Part shown: piece by piece, positions 41,047 to 49,824 of the stretch | How positions within the stretch are numbered: position 1 is the stretch's first letter | Layout of the letters: every line of letters begins with the position of its first letter | Assembly (NCBI GenBank): GCA_948648655.1 | Contig: CAPKVJ010000003.1 | Coordinates: forward strand, 1-64,000 | Reading direction: 5' to 3' | Length of the DNA: 64,000 nucleotides | Origin: an uncultured Candidatus Saccharibacteria bacterium | GTDB taxonomy: Bacteria; Patescibacteriota; Saccharimonadia; Saccharimonadales; Saccharimonadaceae | Made by a program: the position numbers and the translations under genes | The notes under the pieces: model-generated | The model's input: the letters and a program-made list of their open reading frames with translations, nothing else | Databases searched by the model: none | What the model was told of the DNA's origin: nothing

Positions 41047-41971
41047 TACGATGAGTGGGGCGAGTAATTTTTCGGGGATTGCTGGACAAGATACGATGGC
41101 GCCACAAGGAACTATGCCGGTGGCACCAAAGAAGAAAAAGACCGGTTTGATACTGGGATTGAGTTTAGGAATTGGGGGTATTGTGATAGTAATCGTTGTA
41201 GTCGTGGTAGTAATTATGATGTCAAAAGTGGATTATGGAGAGGCATATCGAGTAGCTAGCGAATTAAGCGAGAAGGTGCAGGGTATTCATAATGATTATG
41301 ATTGCACCAACGTTGTGGATGATTACGATGACGAGTATGTGAGCGACAAGACATTTGATGGCTATGTGGTTGAATGCGAGGCAACGACGGAAGGTGTGGA
41401 TGAACTTGTGAAAAAATTGGGGGAAACGGCGGGCGTGAAGAAAAATAAAGAAATTAAAGAGAAATACGAGGTATTTTCGGAAGAAATGGTGAAGATTGTG
41501 CCGGAAGGAGATGAACTAGGCCAAAAGTTGGCGGTGTATCAGGCATGGCATACTTTTGCGGTGAAGGTCGATGATTTGCAAGCTACTAGTGCGGATGCGG
41601 CGGTGCAGGCGGCAGCGAACGTTTTGATTGAGTCGGGTAATGAGGTATTAAAGAAGTATGGCGAAGGTTGGCTGGAGAAGACGTTGGCTTATACGCACGC
41701 TTTTCAGGTTTATCGAAATACGAGTTGGTCGGCGAGCAATTATAATGATGTGGTAGCGGCGCGGGATGATGCAAAGACGGCGCAAGAGAATTATTCTATG
41801 GAGAATAAACCGGATATTGGGACGTTGGCAGGTTTGAATTTTGATAATACGACGAAGATGTATAATGCTTTTGAAGAGATGCGTGAGCTGATTAATAGAG
41901 AATATGAAGCGAATTACGACTATGAGAGTGGGGACTGTTTTGAACTTTTTGGAGAAGTAGTTTGCGATTAA
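41036..41971 (+). CDS. Single-pass membrane protein with extracytoplasmic helical domain, unknown
   Basis: 311 residues from ATG 41036 (a GTG at 41021 is the alternative). A disordered N-terminus of the same Asn/Met style as the preceding protein, a KKKKTG stop, one membrane helix (GIGGIVIVIVVVVVVIMM), then a mostly helical acidic domain with a CFELFGEVVCD end. It overlaps the TM2-protein gene, so the two products may work together. No family recognised. Confidence 0.6.
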   Translation: MDNNTMSGASNFSGIAGQDTMAPQGTMPVAPKKKKTGLILGLSLGIGGIVIVIVVVVVVIMMSKVDYGEAYRVASELSEKVQGIHNDYDCTNVVDDYDDEYVSDKTFDGYVVECEATTEGVDELVKKLGETAGVKKNKEIKEKYEVFSEEMVKIVPEGDELGQKLAVYQAWHTFAVKVDDLQATSADAAVQAAANVLIESGNEVLKKYGEGWLEKTLAYTHAFQVYRNTSWSASNYNDVVAARDDAKTAQENYSMENKPDIGTLAGLNFDNTTKMYNAFEEMRELINREYEANYDYESGDCFELFGEVVCD

Positions 41972-42051
41972 AATTAGCATAAAAGTTATTGATTTTTGAA
42001 GTCAAGTGTGCTATAATGAAAGTATATAGTGCTTTATGAGTTAAAATAAAA

Positions 42052-43662
42052 ATGCAAGATCAAAATACAACATCTACAATAAATACGGCTTCGGTTTCTT
42101 CGGGTTTGCCTGGTATGAAATCGGTGGCGGCGAAGCAAGAAGCGGAGAAGGCGGCGGTGGCAAAGGTGAGTGCTGCGACACCTTCGGCAGATAAGCCAGC
42201 GGCATCGAGGTTGAGCATGATGCCAAGTAATAACTTGCTGAAAAAAATTGCGGATAAGGTCAAGACTTCGGACAATATTTTGGTGGCTCTGTCGCGAGAC
42301 CCATCGGTGGATGAACTAGCGGCGGCGATTGGATTGACGCTGTTTCTGGATGGATTACAAAAACATACGACGGCGATTTATTCAGGTCAGACACCGGATG
42401 CGTTACGATTCTTGCAGCCGGAGGGAACGTTTGAAGATAATACAGATAGTTTGCAGGATTTTATAATTTCTTTGAACAAAGAAAAGGCGGATCATTTGCG
42501 TTATAAGTTGGATGGGGACTTTGTGCGGGTGTATATCACGCCGTATAAGACTTTGATTACGGAAGAAGATCTGGAATTTTCACGAGGGGATTTCAATGTG
42601 GATTTGGTGCTTGCGATTGGGGTGCCATCAGCGGCGGATTTGGATGCGGCTTTGTCGGAGCATGGGCGGATTATGCATGATGCGATGACGGTAGATATTA
42701 CTTGTGATGCACCAGGTAATTTCGGGGAGATAGAATGGAGTGATCCGGGTGCGAGTTCAGTGTCGGAAATGGTGACGAAGTTGATTTTTGAGCTTGAAGG
42801 GAAGGACACGAGACTAGACAAAGATGTAGCGACGGCACTTTTGACGGGTATTGTAGCGGCGACGGGGAGATTTTCGAATGACCGAACGAATTCAGATACG
42901 TTGCAACTGGCTTCGAAATTGATGGAGATGGGGGCGGATCAGCAGCTGATTTCTGCGCACGTGATGGATAATGATCCGGGTGAGACAGCTGCAGGGCAGG
43001 TTGTGGTGCCGGAGGTAAAAACTGATTTAGCAGTTGACCACAATACACCGCAAGTGGTGCGCAATGATTCGGTAATTGTGACACCGGAAGTGCCAAGCGC
43101 GCCGGAACGTGCAGAAATGACACCGGTAGCGAAGGTGGCGATGACGGAGGCGGGTACGGGTGTGCCGCAGGCTAGTATGGCTAAACCGGTACAGCCTGTT
43201 GGTGCGGGTGCGCCGGCGCAAGCGAATGTAGCTCCATCGCCAGTGGCGGATATAGCTACGAAGATAACACAGAGGCCAGATTATGCACAGATGATGACGG
43301 ATGCTTTGTCGGAGCCGCAAGCACAGAATCCAACGCAGATTAGTTCAGCGCAAGTAGTGGCGCAACCGATGGTACAGAATCCAGTACTACAACCGGTGCA
43401 AGGGTCGCAAGTGATTGAGAGACAACAGACACCTACTGGCAGACAAAGTACGGATGTGGGCGAGCGAAAACAAGAAGTAGCGGATGCGCAACCGGTAGAG
43501 AATCCGGGCGTGGTTTTGCCACCACCACCGCCACCTACGGCGTCAGGGCAGATGATGCCACCGGTTTTGCCGCCGGTGCAGGCACCAAGCGATGCGGCTG
43601 GGCAGGCGCAAACGGATCAGGGATCTGGTAATGCGGGGGCGTTTAAGATACCGGGAGCATAG
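42052..43662 (+). CDS. DHH-like phosphoesterase-fold protein with Pro/Gln-rich tail
   Basis: 536 residues. Residues 65-320 look like a DHH-superfamily (NrnA/RecJ-like) fold: ILVALSRDPSVDELAAAIGL stands where active enzymes have DxDxDGxxS, and SRGDFNVDLVLAIGVPSAADL and ALLTGIVAATGRFSND follow the domain plan. The catalytic His-Asp residues are largely missing, so it may bind rather than cut. The C-terminal 200 residues are low complexity and end in PPPPPPTASGQMMPPVLPP. The TATAAT lies 30 bases upstream. Confidence 0.65.
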   Translation: MQDQNTTSTINTASVSSGLPGMKSVAAKQEAEKAAVAKVSAATPSADKPAASRLSMMPSNNLLKKIADKVKTSDNILVALSRDPSVDELAAAIGLTLFLDGLQKHTTAIYSGQTPDALRFLQPEGTFEDNTDSLQDFIISLNKEKADHLRYKLDGDFVRVYITPYKTLITEEDLEFSRGDFNVDLVLAIGVPSAADLDAALSEHGRIMHDAMTVDITCDAPGNFGEIEWSDPGASSVSEMVTKLIFELEGKDTRLDKDVATALLTGIVAATGRFSNDRTNSDTLQLASKLMEMGADQQLISAHVMDNDPGETAAGQVVVPEVKTDLAVDHNTPQVVRNDSVIVTPEVPSAPERAEMTPVAKVAMTEAGTGVPQASMAKPVQPVGAGAPAQANVAPSPVADIATKITQRPDYAQMMTDALSEPQAQNPTQISSAQVVAQPMVQNPVLQPVQGSQVIERQQTPTGRQSTDVGERKQEVADAQPVENPGVVLPPPPPPTASGQMMPPVLPPVQAPSDAAGQAQTDQGSGNAGAFKIPGA

Positions 43663-43713
43663 CTAGGAATTGGCTTGACTTGATTTGGATTGTTTTTGAT
43701 GTAATATATAAAC

Positions 43714-44511
43714 ATGAAAGATGGGATTTTGCTAGTAGATAAGCCGGCGGGGGTGAGCTCGTTTGGCGTGGTGGCACGGGTGCGACGGAAATTGTCGGAA
43801 GAAGCTGGGTTTATTGAAGTGAAGGGGAGGGATGGTGTCGTCCGGCAGAGGCGGAAAAAGGTGAAGGTTGGGCATACAGGGACGTTAGATCCGTTTGCGA
43901 CGGGGCTTTTGATTTTGCTTGTCGGAAAGGAGACGAAACTGGCGGGGGAGTTTTTGAAGCTAGACAAGGAATATATTGCGACGATAAGACTAGGGATGAT
44001 ATCTTCAACTGGGGACATAGAAGGAATAATTAGTTCTTTTTCAGTTCAAGGTGACGCTCTCGGGACCGATTCGCTAGCGCTCGCTGGTCGCGACCCGCGT
44101 CAGCCTGAGGAGTCAAGCTCCAGAACTTTAAAAGAATTAATTATTCCTTCCGTATCGCAAGTGGAGGAGGTTGTTGCTGGGTTTGTTGGGGAGATTGAGC
44201 AGACGGTGCCGGCGTTTTCGGCGGTGAAGATTAATGGACAGCGGGCGTATAAATTGGCGCGCGAAGGGAAGAATGTCGAGATGCCACGACGAAAGGTGCA
44301 GATTTATGAGATTGAGATTTTGCGATATGAATGGCCAGAGCTTACGATACGGTGTAAGGTCTCGAGTGGGACGTATATTCGGACATTGGGTGAGGATATT
44401 GGTAAGGCGTTGGGGGTGGGAGGGTATCTCACGGCTCTTAAACGGACGCAAGTGGGTGAGTATCGAGTGGAAGATGCAAAGACGTTGAAAGTGTTGGGAA
44501 TTGAGGGGTAG
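43714..44511 (+). CDS. truB: tRNA pseudouridine-55 synthase
   Basis: 265 residues. GILLVDKPAGVSSF and VGHTGTLDPFATGLL (catalytic Asp in the GTLDP motif) identify TruB; VKINGQRAYKLAREG and SSGTYIRTLGEDIG support it. Converts U55 in tRNAs. About 35 extra residues (SSFSVQGDALG to TLKELII) are encoded by a hairpin insert at 44023-44147. The TAATAT box sits next to the ATG. First of truB-rpsO, with pnp further down. Confidence 0.95.
   Translation: MKDGILLVDKPAGVSSFGVVARVRRKLSEEAGFIEVKGRDGVVRQRRKKVKVGHTGTLDPFATGLLILLVGKETKLAGEFLKLDKEYIATIRLGMISSTGDIEGIISSFSVQGDALGTDSLALAGRDPRQPEESSSRTLKELIIPSVSQVEEVVAGFVGEIEQTVPAFSAVKINGQRAYKLAREGKNVEMPRRKVQIYEIEILRYEWPELTIRCKVSSGTYIRTLGEDIGKALGVGGYLTALKRTQVGEYRVEDAKTLKVLGIEG
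44023..44147 (+). repeat. Hairpin element inserted in-frame in truB
   Basis: GGAATAATTA-g-TTCTTTT (44023-44040) pairs with AAAAGAA-t-TAATTATTCC (44130-44147). Inner GC-rich arms also pair (GCTAGCG region). It lies in the link before the EIEQTVPAFSAVKI block, where TruB proteins vary in length. The frame is open throughout. Confidence 0.72.
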
Positions 44512-44564
44512 AAATATTCATTTGGGGTTGTAAAAACACCAATGTGTGCTATAATCGGGAGCAT

Positions 44565-44831
44565 ATGATTACAAAAGAGAAGAAGCAAGAGGCGATGGCG
44601 AAGCTAGCACGAAGCAAAAGTGATGTTGGTTCACCAGAGGTGCAGGTGTCGATTTTGACCGAGCGGATCAAAGAAGTGACCGAGCATGTCAAGGAGAACA
44701 AACATGACTATATGGCGAAGCGTGGCTTGATGCAGATGGTAGGTCAGCGTAAAAAGTTGCTGAAGTATTTGGAGCGAACAGACTTCGATCTGTACAAGCG
44801 CACGATTGCGGAGCTAGGTTTACGCAAATAG
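44565..44831 (+). CDS. rpsO: Ribosomal protein uS15
   Basis: 88 residues from ATG 44565 (MITKEKKQEAMAKLARSKSD). Contains VGSPEVQVSILTERI, the helix KHDYMAKRGLMQMVGQRKKLL and a YLERTDFDLY end. Binds 16S rRNA. TATAAT lies 10 bases upstream, so it has its own near-leaderless promoter. In many bacteria rpsO sits next to pnp, as here apart from one inserted gene. Confidence 0.97.
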   Translation: MITKEKKQEAMAKLARSKSDVGSPEVQVSILTERIKEVTEHVKENKHDYMAKRGLMQMVGQRKKLLKYLERTDFDLYKRTIAELGLRK

Positions 44832-44860
44832 GAAAACTCCCGAATGGGAGTTTTTTGTCG
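44832..44860 (+). terminator. rpsO terminator
   Basis: AAAACTCCC-gaat-GGGAGTTTTTTG. Confidence 0.9.
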
Positions 44861-44890
44861 TGATTTGGTATAGTTGGAATTGAGGTATTA

Positions 44891-44922
44891 GGAATCCCCT
44901 CCGGGTGTTGAATGGAGGGGAT
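44891..44922 (-). terminator. Terminator of the unknown gene at 44994-45662
   Basis: AATCCCCTCC-gggtgttgaat-GGAGGGGAT; oriented for the minus-strand gene. Similar stem to the one at 26.27 kb. Confidence 0.6.
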
Positions 44923-44993
44923 ATCGCAATGGAGGTGACGAATAAGCCAATTAGATAGTATGATACTAACCTGAATTGGCGAGATTAGCGGTA

Positions 44994-45662
44994 TTATGCT
45001 GCGTCAGGGGCACCAGGAATGCTGTAATAATCTGGTGTTTTTCCGTTAGCTTGAGCGTCATTATATACCATATTGACGTAGTTCTGGAGAGCTTGTGTCA
45101 ATTGGCGGATGAACGCTGATGCCACTGTATGGATTTCGGCATAGGACATCAGCTCTACTGAGTCTTCAACGACTTTGCCCGGATGGTTTTTGCCTTTTGA
45201 AGGGACATATTTGTAGTGCACCCACGCTGGACCCAGCTCTGTGTGGCTTATGATAAAGTTTGCCTTAAGCTGGGAGAGTTCATCGTCGTATCCGAAGTAG
45301 TATGTGGCGCAGAATCGGAATTGTCGATTGCCGCAGAGCTCCAGGAGCTCTCTATCGTCAAAGGATCCTTTGACGTAGGCGTCTTTTATGTGATTTATGA
45401 TGCGCTCCAACGCGCTTGTATTTATCACTTTCAAATCTGCTTTCGGCATGTTACTGATGGCAATAGCGAAATCGTCAACGCTTGCATCGTCGACGGTAAC
45501 GACTGGTGCTAATACAGAACCGTCGTTTAAAATCGTTTTATCACGATTAAACACGCGTTCTATAATAGAGGCTAAAACTGGATTACGGGGTTTCTTGTCT
45601 TTCGTGCTTTCTGATAAGGAAATGAGCATCATCGGGTACGGGTTTGTAACATCTGTTGTCAT
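44994..45662 (-). CDS. Unknown cytoplasmic protein inserted between rpsO and pnp
   Basis: 222 residues; no signal or membrane helix. Begins MTTDVTNPYPMMLISLSES, with TAGGAGG well placed before the ATG. Contains CGNRQFRFCATYYFGYDD and LTQALQNYVNMVYNDAQ. No family recognised. Its strong ribosome site, own terminator and composition resemble the genes at 24961 and 29502. It breaks the usual rpsO-pnp pair on the opposite strand, suggesting later insertion. Confidence 0.6.
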   Translation of the reverse strand: MTTDVTNPYPMMLISLSESTKDKKPRNPVLASIIERVFNRDKTILNDGSVLAPVVTVDDASVDDFAIAISNMPKADLKVINTSALERIINHIKDAYVKGSFDDRELLELCGNRQFRFCATYYFGYDDELSQLKANFIISHTELGPAWVHYKYVPSKGKNHPGKVVEDSVELMSYAEIHTVASAFIRQLTQALQNYVNMVYNDAQANGKTPDYYSIPGAPDAA

Positions 45663-45789
45663 TATTCTATGACCTCCTAAAAATGAAATGTACAGGGCTT
45701 GATTTCGATAAAAATAAACCCCATCTTATCTATTATAGCACTCATGATATAAAAAGTCAATAGAGGAGTGTGGATATGGATAGATGTGG

Positions 45790-45974
45790 TATAATAGAGG
45801 GGCAAGTTAATAAATAGGGAAGACGGCAGATAAGTAGTGGACCTCTTTTGGAAAAAGGTGTCCAACTCCCAAAAACTAGAATGTTTTCAAAGTTACGCAC
45901 ATGTCGTAACTTTGAAAATGACATAAAAAGAAAGTTGGGGCTAGTTATCTGGAGTTTTCCCGAGAAAGGAAAAA
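45790..45974 (+). promoter_or_regulatory. Promoter and long structured leader of pnp
   Basis: TATAAT at 45790-45795 with upstream TGG (extended -10). A leader of about 175 bases then contains a perfect 14-bp hairpin TTTTCAAAGTTACG/CGTAACTTTGAAAA (45884-45918). Outer pairing AGATAA with TTATCT is possible. In Escherichia coli the pnp leader has an RNase III-cut stem used for autoregulation; this could be an analogue. Confidence 0.6.
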
Positions 45975-48116
45975 ATGGACATTATAAATCCGAGCGGGAA
46001 GCAGGTTTTGAGGGTATCAACGGAGTTTTGTGGGCGAGAATTGACGCTGGAGGTGAATAGAGTGGGGTTTCGGAGTACGGCGTCGGTGCTTGTGAGTTAT
46101 GGTGATACGGTGGTGCTTGGGAGCGTCGTAGTTGGCAAGAAGCCGGTAGTACAGGATTTTTTCCCGTTGACGATTGATTATGAAGAAAAATTCTATGCAG
46201 CGGGGAAGATTTCGGGGTCGAAATTTATCAAGCGTGAAGGAAAACCGGCGGATGAAGCGGTGCTGGTCGGGAGGTTGATCGATCGACCGATTCGGCCATT
46301 GTTTCCGAAGGGCTATCGGCAGGAAGTACAGGTAGTGACAACGGTACTTTCGATGGATCCGGGTTTTCGGCCGGATATGGTGGCGATGATTGCGGCGTCG
46401 ACTGCATTGATGCTGTCGGGTACGCCGTTTGATGGACCGATTGCAGGAGTGAGAGTGGGGCGTCTGAACGGGGAGTTTAAGGCGTTTTTGAGCCCAGAGG
46501 AGCGAGAGCAGAGCATCATGGATCTCGTAGTAGCCTGTAAAGATGGTAAGGTGATGATGGTCGAGGCGGGGGCGAAAGAAGTCCCAGAAGCAATGATTAT
46601 CGAAGCGATGCACTGGGCGGTAAAGAATGTGCAACCAGTATTGGATCTACAACGAGAATTGGCAGAAAAAGTAGGGGTGGAAGCGCAGGAATATGAATTG
46701 GTCTTGCCAGATGTGGAGATTCAGAGAGTAGTCGATGCATGGTGTGCGCAGCACTTGGGAGATAAGGTGCGGGGGAATGTATTGGAGCGCCAAAAGGCAA
46801 TTGATACGCTGAAGGCGGAGATGAATGCGGAATTTGCACCGCAGCTGGGTGAGGGGGCAACGGAAGAAGAGAAGATCGCAGACTATACAGAGAGATTGCA
46901 GGGTGAATATGAGCAGGCGTTTGATCTTGCGATTCATAAGGAAGTGCGACGGGGAATTATTGAAGATGGTGTACGTCCGGATGGACGTAAGCTGACAGAA
47001 GTACGGCCACTATCGTCACAAGTGGGGATTTTGCCGAGAGTGCATGGATCGTCATTGTTTACAAGAGGTTTGACGCAGGCGATGAATATTGTGACTTTGG
47101 CACCTTTGAGCTTCGCGCAAGTGGTAGATACGATGGAGGTGACAGACGGTAAGCGACGTTATATGCACCATTACAATGCACCGAGTTGGACAGTCGGGGA
47201 ATGTGGGCGAATTGGTGCACCGGGACGACGAGAGATTGGACATGGTTATCTCGCAGAGCGGGCGCTTACGCCGGTGTTGCCAGATGAAGAGGAATTTCCG
47301 TATGCAATTCGGAGCGTGACGGAGATTATGTCGCAGAATGGTTCAACTTCGATGGCGGCGACGTGTTCGAGCTGTATGGCTTTGATGGATGCGGGTGTGC
47401 CGATTAAGCGACCGGTGAGTGGCGTCGCGATGGGATTGATGATGGACGGTGATAAACCGTATGTCTTGACGGATTTGATGGATGCGGAAGATTTTGCGGG
47501 TGATATGGACTTCAAGGTGACTGGGACGACGGAAGGGGTGACAGCTTTACAGATGGATATGAAGGTGCATGGTTTGCCGGTGGAAGTCTTGGAGCAAGCG
47601 ATTGAGCAGAGCCATGAAGGGCGGATGTTTATCCTCGAGCATATGTTGAGTGTAATTCCAGAACCGCGAGCGGAGATTTCGGAATATGCGCCACGAATTG
47701 AGAAAATTATAGTAAATCCGGAGAAGATTGGTGCGATTATTGGTAAGGGTGGGGAAATGATCAATAAGATTACGAGCGAGACTGGTGCTATGGTGGACAT
47801 TGAGGACAGTGGACTGGTGACGGTATCGGGTGAGAATGAGGCGATCGATAAGGCAGTAGAATGGATCAAGGGGCTAGTCGAAGAGCCGGAGGTGGGGAAA
47901 ATTTATGATGGTACGGTGGCAGCGATTAAAGATTTCGGGGCGTTTGTGACGATTTTGCCAGGAATTGATGGGATGTTGCACGTGAGCCAGATTAGTGATA
48001 AGAGAATTGAGAATGTGAAAGACGTGCTAAAAGAGGGACAGAAGGTGCGGGTGAAATTGGTCGCGATTGATGATCGGGGAAGATTGAGCTTGAGTATGCG
48101 GGGGATTGAGCAATAG
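45975..48116 (+). CDS. pnp: Polyribonucleotide nucleotidyltransferase (PNPase)
   Basis: 713 residues. Two RNase PH domains (FFPLTIDYEEKFYAAGKI; SEITSQNGS-like TEIMSQNGSTSMAATCSS in the second), an intervening helical domain, a KH domain with IGKGGEMINKI, and a C-terminal S1 domain (VGKIYDGTVAAIKDFGAFV). Phosphorolytic 3'-5' RNA degradation. GAGAAAGGA lies before ATG 45975. Full length for the family. Confidence 0.97.
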   Translation: MDIINPSGKQVLRVSTEFCGRELTLEVNRVGFRSTASVLVSYGDTVVLGSVVVGKKPVVQDFFPLTIDYEEKFYAAGKISGSKFIKREGKPADEAVLVGRLIDRPIRPLFPKGYRQEVQVVTTVLSMDPGFRPDMVAMIAASTALMLSGTPFDGPIAGVRVGRLNGEFKAFLSPEEREQSIMDLVVACKDGKVMMVEAGAKEVPEAMIIEAMHWAVKNVQPVLDLQRELAEKVGVEAQEYELVLPDVEIQRVVDAWCAQHLGDKVRGNVLERQKAIDTLKAEMNAEFAPQLGEGATEEEKIADYTERLQGEYEQAFDLAIHKEVRRGIIEDGVRPDGRKLTEVRPLSSQVGILPRVHGSSLFTRGLTQAMNIVTLAPLSFAQVVDTMEVTDGKRRYMHHYNAPSWTVGECGRIGAPGRREIGHGYLAERALTPVLPDEEEFPYAIRSVTEIMSQNGSTSMAATCSSCMALMDAGVPIKRPVSGVAMGLMMDGDKPYVLTDLMDAEDFAGDMDFKVTGTTEGVTALQMDMKVHGLPVEVLEQAIEQSHEGRMFILEHMLSVIPEPRAEISEYAPRIEKIIVNPEKIGAIIGKGGEMINKITSETGAMVDIEDSGLVTVSGENEAIDKAVEWIKGLVEEPEVGKIYDGTVAAIKDFGAFVTILPGIDGMLHVSQISDKRIENVKDVLKEGQKVRVKLVAIDDRGRLSLSMRGIEQ

Positions 48117-48186
48117 GCTAAAGCTTTTGAAGTAATTTATGGTGGCTGCTTTGGGGTTGGGGCAGCTACTGTTTTTCTGATGAGGA

Positions 48187-48639
48187 TTAGATTTTCCTGA
48201 TTAAGATTTCTGCGTTTTTGACGTGTTTTTTGAGTGAGGTGCGGGGATTGAGGTGGTCGATAATGCTATGAAAGTGGCGAAAGTTGTGTTTGCTAGTGAC
48301 GACGAGGACGTCGTGGTAGTCTTGGGATTTGAGGTCTTTTAGGAATTCTTCAGTGCGATGGTAGACGTCTTCGGAACTTTCGGCTCCGGGATAACGATAG
48401 GTAAAGGGGTCGGGAGAATTGTCGCGTAAAAGATGATAGTCAGTGACGGGGCGGCCTTCGAAGCCAGAATCGATGTCGTTAAGCCTGGCGTCAAAGGGGA
48501 TATCTTTGAGTTTCTCGGCGATGACTTTTGCTTCGGAAATGCCGGTGTCGGTGAGATGAACGTCGACTTTAGGATTGGCATTGTGAAGGCCGGCGACGTT
48601 GTAATTAGTCTGACCATGACGGACGATATAGAGGTTCAT
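48187..48639 (-). CDS. Histidine phosphatase (phosphoglycerate-mutase superfamily)
   Basis: 150 residues. N-terminal MNLYIVRHGQTNYN carries the RHG catalytic histidine; LTDTGISEAKVIAEKL and the late VVTSKHNFRHFH supply the second His region. Shorter than typical 200-residue members. Substrate unknown. GGCTTACT and AGAGG precede the ATG. Its leader holds two perfect palindromes. Confidence 0.87.
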   Translation of the reverse strand: MNLYIVRHGQTNYNVAGLHNANPKVDVHLTDTGISEAKVIAEKLKDIPFDARLNDIDSGFEGRPVTDYHLLRDNSPDPFTYRYPGAESSEDVYHRTEEFLKDLKSQDYHDVLVVTSKHNFRHFHSIIDHLNPRTSLKKHVKNAEILIRKI

Positions 48640-48656
48640 AGTAAGCCTCTTTCCGA

Positions 48657-48691
48657 GTTCTTGCTAGCAAGAACTAACACTAGTGTTAGTT
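48657..48691. promoter_or_regulatory. Two adjoining perfect palindromes before the phosphatase gene
   Basis: GTTCTTGCTAGCAAGAAC (48657-48674, 18 bp) and AACTAACACTAGTGTTAGTT (48672-48691, 20 bp) overlap by AAC. They lie between a TATTAT-type -10 on the minus strand and the ATG. Candidate operators for a dimeric repressor, or alternating stems in the leader RNA. Confidence 0.55.
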
Positions 48692-48735
48692 GGGTGATTC
48701 TCATAATATATTGATTTTATGATAGCATATTATTT

Positions 48736-48953
48736 TCCTACTACCTATACTCTAACTAGCTAGGCAGCGGAGGGGGAAGCCGAAATAATGATGGCTACTA
48801 TTGCCAACGCTAGTTGAATCTAGTGTACTATCTATGCCTAAATATATTGGGAAATTATTCCATGATGCGAGACCTTTTGTCCACAGAAAACCACTTTTGC
48901 CAGGATTTTTAAATTGGTTACCATCATACATGCCTCCGCTGCGCACAAAGTAA
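48736..48953 (-). repeat. Cassette 14: silent VRSG...PLRCLAS module
   Basis: Variable part GMYDGNQFKNPGKSGFLW, TKGLASWNNFPIYLGIDST, LDSTSVGNSSHHYFGFPLRC. WTKG replaces WSS. Both end blocks conserved. Followed by the promoter of the membrane protein gene at 49082. Confidence 0.84.
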
Positions 48954-48975
48954 AGCTAACAATTGAGCAGGATGC

Positions 48976-49052
48976 TTGACAAAAACTAAAATCTGTGCTA
49001 CAATGGTAGATGAAGCAGTTTGGAAAATACCAAGCGCGCTTGGTATTTTAAT
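48976..49052 (+). promoter_or_regulatory. Promoter and palindromic leader hairpin of the gene at 49082
   Basis: TTGACA (48976-48981), 17-base spacer, TACAAT (48999-49004). The leader holds AAAATACCAAGCGCGCTTGG, continuing to a complete 26-base palindrome, followed by TATTTTAATG; it looks like a terminator or attenuator just before the ribosome site AAAGGGGG. Confidence 0.7.
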
Positions 49053-49081
49053 GCATTAAAAGCAAAAAGGGGGAATTTATT

Positions 49082-49702
49082 ATGTTGGAACGTAATAAAG
49101 GAAGTTTTTCTAGTAACGAATTCTTTGAAAAAGAGTCATCGAAGATTAATGAACGCTTACAGGCTCATGCACTAATGTTGGCGGGAATAGCTAGGTTGGA
49201 GCTGAGACACACGCGACGGATCGGTGGCATAGCACTGAAGAGTATTTTTACTTTTGCGGTCATGGTCGCGTTGGATGTGGCGCAATGGTTTTGCAGGATG
49301 CGTATGAAGGCGCAGCCGGTCACGGATTTATTTTCAATGAGATATGCGTGGATGATTATGTCTTTGATGATTAATATCGTGATGCTGGGATTATTGCTGA
49401 AGATCTCATGGAATGCCCTTCGACCTGATGAAATTAGTATCGTAGAGACTATGAGTAATTTTCAGAGTCTTGCTTTGGTTAGCATAGAGAGGTCAGTCTC
49501 GGTCGCGATTGGTGCGACTGAGTTTATGGGCTGGCCGATTGGGCCGAAGTTGGTGTGTGTTACGATATGGCTGGTGATTGCGCTGGTGCTTCTCGTGCGC
49601 GGTAGATTCACGGATAAAAATGTGCGGCGTTGTGTTAGCAGGTCCGTGCGTAAGGAGTATCATTGGCAAGAGCGTCTCTGTCGTATGCAAAGAATGAGTT
49701 AG
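49082..49702 (+). CDS. Membrane protein, unknown
   Basis: 206 residues with helices around IFTFAVMVALDVAQWF, MIMSLMINIVMLGLLL and VTIWLVIALVLLV, and a basic C-terminus (RRCVSRSVRKEYHWQERLCR). No family recognised. Strong conventional promoter, unlike the leaderless neighbours. Confidence 0.65.
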   Translation: MLERNKGSFSSNEFFEKESSKINERLQAHALMLAGIARLELRHTRRIGGIALKSIFTFAVMVALDVAQWFCRMRMKAQPVTDLFSMRYAWMIMSLMINIVMLGLLLKISWNALRPDEISIVETMSNFQSLALVSIERSVSVAIGATEFMGWPIGPKLVCVTIWLVIALVLLVRGRFTDKNVRRCVSRSVRKEYHWQERLCRMQRMS

Positions 49703-49824
49703 GAGAGGAAAGGGCCGGCAGGAATTAACGCCGGTCTTTTTGATATGCGAAAGAGTCGTGTCAACGATGTGGGTAGACTTTAGGTGAGTTGGAAGAATTT
49801 TGAAATTTGTGTATAATGTAAGGT

